Assembly: GCA_009846005.1 (NCBI GenBank) | Contig: VXYL01000047.1 | Span: forward strand, 1 to 52,770 | Direction of reading: 5' to 3' | Origin: Gammaproteobacteria bacterium | GTDB lineage: Bacteria > Pseudomonadota > Gammaproteobacteria > Pseudomonadales > Azotimanducaceae | DNA length: 52,770 bases | In this document: positions 49,783 to 52,770 of the stretch, piece by piece | Position numbering within the stretch: position 1 is the first letter of the stretch | Layout: every line of letters begins with the position of its first letter | The notes under the pieces: model-generated | Told to the model about the DNA's origin: nothing | Database searches by the model: none | The model's input: the letters and a program-made list of their open reading frames with translations, nothing else | Made by a program: the position numbers and the translations under genes

Positions 49783-50223
49783 ATGGTCTTTGTATGGGTC
49801 GCCATGGTTGGTGTGGCGAGCGGCGAAGTAGCCTACGGCGGTGGCGTTGCGATTTGCATCGCCATGGAGAAGAGCGGGCTCGTATTCACGGACGTGGAGT
49901 ATTTCCTGCGCTACGACGCGGACCCCGAGACGACTGGCTGGGACGCCCGACGTGCAGCGAGGCGGGACCATGATGCGAAATACGGCGGCAAACCGTACTG
50001 CCGCGGTTCTGCGAGTAACCTCACCAAAGGTGGACGGTTTGTGGTGATCAAGGGCGGTCGGACCAGAGATGCGCTGGGCGGATCCTACACAAGGTGGGCG
50101 TTGGGTTTCGGTAGCACTCCCGAGGTCGCGCTCGACGACGCCTTGAAGGTACTCGGCGCACGAGATCGGTCATGGGACGAGAGCCAACACGGCTACTCGG
50201 TCGTGGAACGGGGGACGTTCTGA
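49783..50223 (+). CDS. Small secreted protein of unknown function
   Basis: About 146 residues from ATG 49783; an in-frame GTG at 49762 would add MARVLQR. Signal-like N-terminus (MVFVWVAMVGVASGEVAYGG). The mature protein has two cysteines (AICIAMEK, PYCRGSAS), an acidic middle (FLRYDADPETTG) and a C-terminal WALGFGSTPEVALDDALKVL segment reminiscent of small periplasmic domains (DUF4189-like) with an A-rich helix after a glycine strand. No family match is claimed. It follows the adaptor gene on the same strand by 180 bp and may be the last gene of the export cluster or the neighbour of the mobile island that begins at about 50390. Confidence 0.55.
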   Translation: MVFVWVAMVGVASGEVAYGGGVAICIAMEKSGLVFTDVEYFLRYDADPETTGWDARRAARRDHDAKYGGKPYCRGSASNLTKGGRFVVIKGGRTRDALGGSYTRWALGFGSTPEVALDDALKVLGARDRSWDESQHGYSVVERGTF

Positions 50224-50324
50224 GTGCGCCTAGTGGCAGCGTTTGGCGGAGGGGCAGACCGTCATTTGGGTGTTCTATGGGTTGTCTCAGGGTCTCGGTA
50301 AGTTAGGTTAAGCATCTGATAAAT

Positions 50325-50340
50325 AGAGATTAATTTCTCT
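50325..50340. terminator. Weak AT-rich hairpin before the integrase
   Basis: AGAGA-TTAATT-TCTCT, a five-bp stem with six-base loop inside an AT-rich stretch (50300-50350), downstream of the small secreted protein. Weak as a terminator; it may instead belong to the attachment or regulatory region of the integrase. Confidence 0.25.
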
Positions 50341-50389
50341 CTTGTAGTCTTGACGACTCGTCCGGCCTCACCGAAAATCACGTCAATCC

Positions 50390-50412
50390 GGGTACGGATT
50401 GGGGTACGGATT
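50390..50412 (+). repeat. Direct repeat GGGTACGGATT at the integrase start
   Basis: Two exact copies of the 11-mer GGGTACGGATT (50390-50400 and 50402-50412), one base apart, the second ending in the first base of the TTG start codon. Short direct repeats of GGGTAC type are common just upstream of integrase genes of this family and could be arm- or core-binding sites. Confidence 0.5.
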
Positions 50413-51587
50413 TGGCGAAACTCACGGTCAGACGAATCGAGACGGCTAAGGGCCCGGCGAAACTCAGCGACGAGCACGGATTGTACCTGCGCGTGTCGCC
50501 GCGTGGCGCGAAGTCGTGGATACAGCGGCTCAACATCCAGGGACTGAGGACGGACAACGCGATCGGCCACTATCCGTCGATGGGTTTGGCGGACGCGCGG
50601 GCGGTCGCCTTCGAACGCTGGAAGACCGCCAAGGGCGGCGGCGATCCCCGCCTGGCCGACGGCAAACCCGCAGGTCCGACCTTCCGGGAAGCCGCCGAGG
50701 CGGTGATCGCCATGCACGGGCCGACGTGGCGGAGCCCGAAGTCGGGGCCGCAGTGGCGCGCGAGTCTTGAGACCTACGCCTACCCGGCCATCGGCGACCT
50801 GCCTGTCTCCGAGGTGTCGCCGGGGCACGTCATGGCCGTCCTGCAGCCGATCTGGAGCGAGAAGCGCGAGACGGCGCGACGAGTCAAGCAGCGCATCTCG
50901 GCCATCTGCCGCTGGGCGGTGGCGCAAGGTCACAGGACGGACGACCCCGCGGGCGTGGTCATTGACGCGGCGCTGCCGCGAATCGGAGTCGAGCGGCGAC
51001 ACATGCCGGCGCTGCCGTACGACGAAGTGGCCGGCTGCCTCGCCAAGGTGAAGGCCAGCAAGCGGGCGAGCCGATCGTCGAAGCTGGCGCTGGAGTTCCT
51101 GGTGCTGACGGCTGCGCGTTCGGGGGAAGTGCGCAAGGCGACCTGGGACGAGATCGAAGCCGGCGATGCGTTGTGGACGCTCCCGGCCGAGCGCATGAAG
51201 GCGAACCGCGAACACCGCGTTCCGCTGTCGGCGCGAGCGCTCGAAGTGCTGGCGGAGGCCGCCGAACTGTCGGACGGTTCGGGGCTGATCTTCCCAGGCG
51301 CGCGGCAGGACCGTCCGCTGAGCGAGAACACCCACGCGAAGCTGCTCCGCGAGCTCGGCTTCGACGCCGTGACGCACGGCTTCCGGTCGAGCTTCCGCGA
51401 TTGGGCGTCCGAGCGGACGTCCACGCCGCACGCCGTGATGGAGGCGGCCCTCGCGCATACGATCAAGAACAAGGCGGAGGCCGCGTACGCGCGCAGCGAC
51501 CTGTTCGAGAAACGCCGCGAACTCATGGAGTCCTGGGCGGAGTACCTTAGCGGCGAGCCGCAGAACCGGGAGCCGTTCGGCAAGTGA
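50412..51587 (+). CDS. Tyrosine recombinase (DUF4102/P4-type integrase)
   Basis: 391 residues from TTG 50412, the only start that keeps the typical N-terminus MAKLTVRRIETAKGPAKLSD. The arm-binding DUF4102-like domain (1-90, GLYLRVSPRGAKSWIQR) is followed by a SAM-like core-binding domain and the catalytic domain with Arg236 (TAARSGEVRKATWDE), a Lys in RMKANREHRVPLS, His322-x2-Arg325 (THGFRSSFRDWASE), His349 and nucleophile Tyr359 (AEAAYARSDLFEKRR). All catalytic residues are present, so it looks active. It excises or integrates a genomic island by site-specific recombination; the target site is not identified and no tRNA gene was seen beside it. It overlaps the next gene by four bases (GTGA). 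Confidence 0.95.
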   Translation: MAKLTVRRIETAKGPAKLSDEHGLYLRVSPRGAKSWIQRLNIQGLRTDNAIGHYPSMGLADARAVAFERWKTAKGGGDPRLADGKPAGPTFREAAEAVIAMHGPTWRSPKSGPQWRASLETYAYPAIGDLPVSEVSPGHVMAVLQPIWSEKRETARRVKQRISAICRWAVAQGHRTDDPAGVVIDAALPRIGVERRHMPALPYDEVAGCLAKVKASKRASRSSKLALEFLVLTAARSGEVRKATWDEIEAGDALWTLPAERMKANREHRVPLSARALEVLAEAAELSDGSGLIFPGARQDRPLSENTHAKLLRELGFDAVTHGFRSSFRDWASERTSTPHAVMEAALAHTIKNKAEAAYARSDLFEKRRELMESWAEYLSGEPQNREPFGK

Positions 51588-51859
51588 CGGCACTGCCGTT
51601 CACGGTCGCGTTCTATCGCAGAACGCCGGAGTTCACCGAGACTTCGGTCCCGGAGGGGCTGCGGCGGTCCCACAGGACGAAGGCCGGGGTCTGGGGGCGG
51701 ATTGTCGTTCTCGAAGGGCGGCTTCTTTACCGGATCCTCGAAGCGCCGGCTCGCGAGTTCACGCTCGATGCGGACAATCCGGGAATCGTGGAGCCCGAAG
51801 TCGAACACGAGGTCGAACCGCTGGGGCCGGTGCGGTTCTTTGTCGAGTTCCACCGGTGA
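51584..51859 (+). CDS. DUF1971 (YeaR/TehB-like cupin) protein
   Basis: 91 residues from GTG 51584, overlapping the integrase TGA. Almost the whole length matches the DUF1971 pattern I remember: ALPFTVAFYRRTPEFTETSV, KAGVWGRIVVLEGRLLYRIL and the end HEVEPLGPVRFFVEFHR. A small cupin-like beta-barrel, related to E. coli YeaR and to the N-terminal part of some TehB proteins; linked to tellurite or nitrosative stress, but without proven activity. Coupling to the integrase suggests it is cargo of the mobile island. Confidence 0.87.
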   Translation: MTALPFTVAFYRRTPEFTETSVPEGLRRSHRTKAGVWGRIVVLEGRLLYRILEAPAREFTLDADNPGIVEPEVEHEVEPLGPVRFFVEFHR

Positions 51860-51892
51860 GCGGAGGAGAGGTGGCGGCGCAAGCGGCGTTGT

Positions 51893-52654
51893 CTACGCTC
51901 CGCGTTCCCTGTTCAGCGCCAGCAGCCTGCGTAGGGTTTCGTCCTCGGATATTCCGGCATCCCAGCCGTAGGCGGCGGCGACCGCGGCATCGAGATCCGC
52001 ATGCGCGTCCGCAAGCCATTGAGGTCGAGCGTTGTAAAGCCGCGTAAGGGTCCGGCGCTTCAGTTCGGCCGCTGCGTCGTCGTCGCGCGGCATGGGCGAC
52101 TTCGGGAAATCCGGATGCAACTCCGACCAGTCCACGCAGTCGGGCGGATTGAGCCAGCGGTCGCGCAGTTCCACCAGCCGGCGGGCAGCGTCGGCAATCG
52201 CAACCGCGTGGGGCGAGGCCGCGTAGTCGACCGGAGGCAAACGTGCCGGCGTGAGGCCGTCCGGGAACGGGAAGGTCTCGAAGGTCGTCGTGGGCGTTTA
52301 GCGCGGGTCGTTGCCCTTTCCCAGGGACGTACCCAACCGCAAGGACCACGCTTCGTGGAACCGGCTGTGCAGGATGCCGAACATGGTGTCGTCGTCGCAC
52401 GCAAAGACGATCAGCTGATGGTCGGGGCAGACGCGTATGTCGAACCACGCGAACAGGCGGTACTTGGCGAGATTCGGGGTGGCGATGTACCGCGACATTC
52501 CCGCCAGGCGCGCCCACATGTTCGGTCTAGGGCGTTCGTGGCGGTACCAGTGGACGCGGCACGACTCGGTTCGATGAGTTTGGCGTTTCGGATGGACATG
52601 CTCGCGTAAGTGACGAAAAGGCTCCTCGAATAGGGCTGCCTCCCTCTCCGCCAC
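51893..52654 (-). pseudogene. C-terminal remnant of an MmeI-like type IIG DNA methyltransferase/restriction enzyme
   Basis: A minus-strand reading frame in which the typical C-terminal third of a large (about 900-residue) MmeI-family enzyme can be followed: FEEPFRHLREHVHPKRQTHR, LSRYIATPNLAKYRLF-like segments, SRFHEAWSLRLGTSLGKGND, then TPTTTFETFPFPDGL, PPVDYAASPHAVAIADAARR and KRRTLTRLYNARPQWLADAH. A TAA at 52298-52300 replaces the codon expected for Tyr in the conserved RYTPTTTFETFPFP block; the frame continues correctly after it. The 5' side breaks off near 52655 in AT-rich sequence, so nuclease, helicase and methyltransferase motifs are missing. Non-functional; a relic of a restriction-modification system in a mobile island. 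Confidence 0.88.
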
Positions 52655-52770
52655 TCAAATGATCTAAAAGGTTGATTTTTAACATTTTATTTTTTGATAT
52701 TTGCAAGAGTCCCCCGTTTGGTCCCACATCTGGTTTGCGATACGTCTAGTGCCCGCTGCGGGGTCGCAGG
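52655..52770. other. AT-rich right edge, probable island or breakpoint boundary
   Basis: 52657-52705 is a strongly AT-rich stretch (TTTTTAACATTTTATTTTTTG) in an otherwise GC-rich window, ending in GTCCCCCGTTTGGTCCCACA. It coincides with the break in the methyltransferase remnant. No gene is seen; an insertion scar or attachment region is possible. Confidence 0.4.

Noticed and set aside
50224-50411. tRNA or tmRNA attachment site for the integrase
   Set aside because: No cloverleaf, T-loop or CCA-like end could be found in this stretch.

Overview
The window looks like a piece of chromosome from a GC-rich Gram-negative heterotroph, most likely an uncultured gammaproteobacterium or a close proteobacterial relative of marine or host-associated origin. 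The reasons are four large TonB-dependent outer-membrane receptors, a FecI/FecR regulatory pair, many lipoproteins with lipobox cysteines, two sulfatase-superfamily enzymes, three phytanoyl-CoA-dioxygenase-type (PhyH) enzymes, and a selenocysteine-containing reductase-like protein. The taxonomic placement is inference. No rRNA, tRNA or other phylogenetic marker was seen.

Layout. (1) 435-6439, minus: SDR oxidoreductase, PhyH dioxygenase and two halves of a heterodimeric ABC exporter, packed as one operon. (2) 6567-7934, minus: an intact IS4-type transposase-like gene whose third catalytic acid appears to be lost. (3) 8036-17608, plus: two paralogous cysteine-rich TonB receptors with matching promoters and upstream palindromes, flanking a TPR lipoprotein and an FG-GAP/UnbV lipoprotein. 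(4) 17651-24779, plus: an unknown lipoprotein, then an ECF sigma factor, a FecR-type anti-sigma factor, a TonB receptor with an N-terminal STN signalling domain, and a thioredoxin-fold lipoprotein. (5) 24999-31590, minus: a TonB receptor followed by a CmcJ/AsaB-type oxygenase, a PhyH dioxygenase, an unknown 210-residue protein and a phosphonate-monoester-hydrolase-like sulfatase-superfamily enzyme. (6) 31955-36508: a plus-strand glutamine amidotransferase converging on a minus-strand operon of O-acetylhomoserine sulfhydrylase, CoA-binding protein, UGA-decoding selenoprotein and GH26-like lipoprotein. (7) 36826-43788, plus: a second ABC exporter pair paralogous to the first, an arylsulfatase and a third PhyH enzyme. 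(8) 44044-50223, plus: a small secreted cysteine-rich peptide, a secreted TPR protein, a duplicated FtsX/MacB permease, its ATPase, an HlyD-type adaptor and another small secreted protein; this is a possible peptide-export system. (9) 50390-52700: a tyrosine integrase, a DUF1971 protein and the tail of an MmeI-like restriction-modification enzyme broken by a stop codon, which look like a decayed mobile island.

About nine intergenic copies of a GC-rich repeat run from GTAGGGG to CCCCTAC and contain internal palindromes. Three genes take their stop codon from the repeat's end, and the selenoprotein's C-terminus is encoded within a copy. The window also shows module duplication: twin receptors, and twin ABC exporters each linked to a PhyH gene. 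The most striking points for follow-up are the selenoprotein with its SECIS-like hairpin, the peptide/exporter cluster, the apparently inactivated transposase beside the first receptor, and the operator and promoter shared by the twin receptors.
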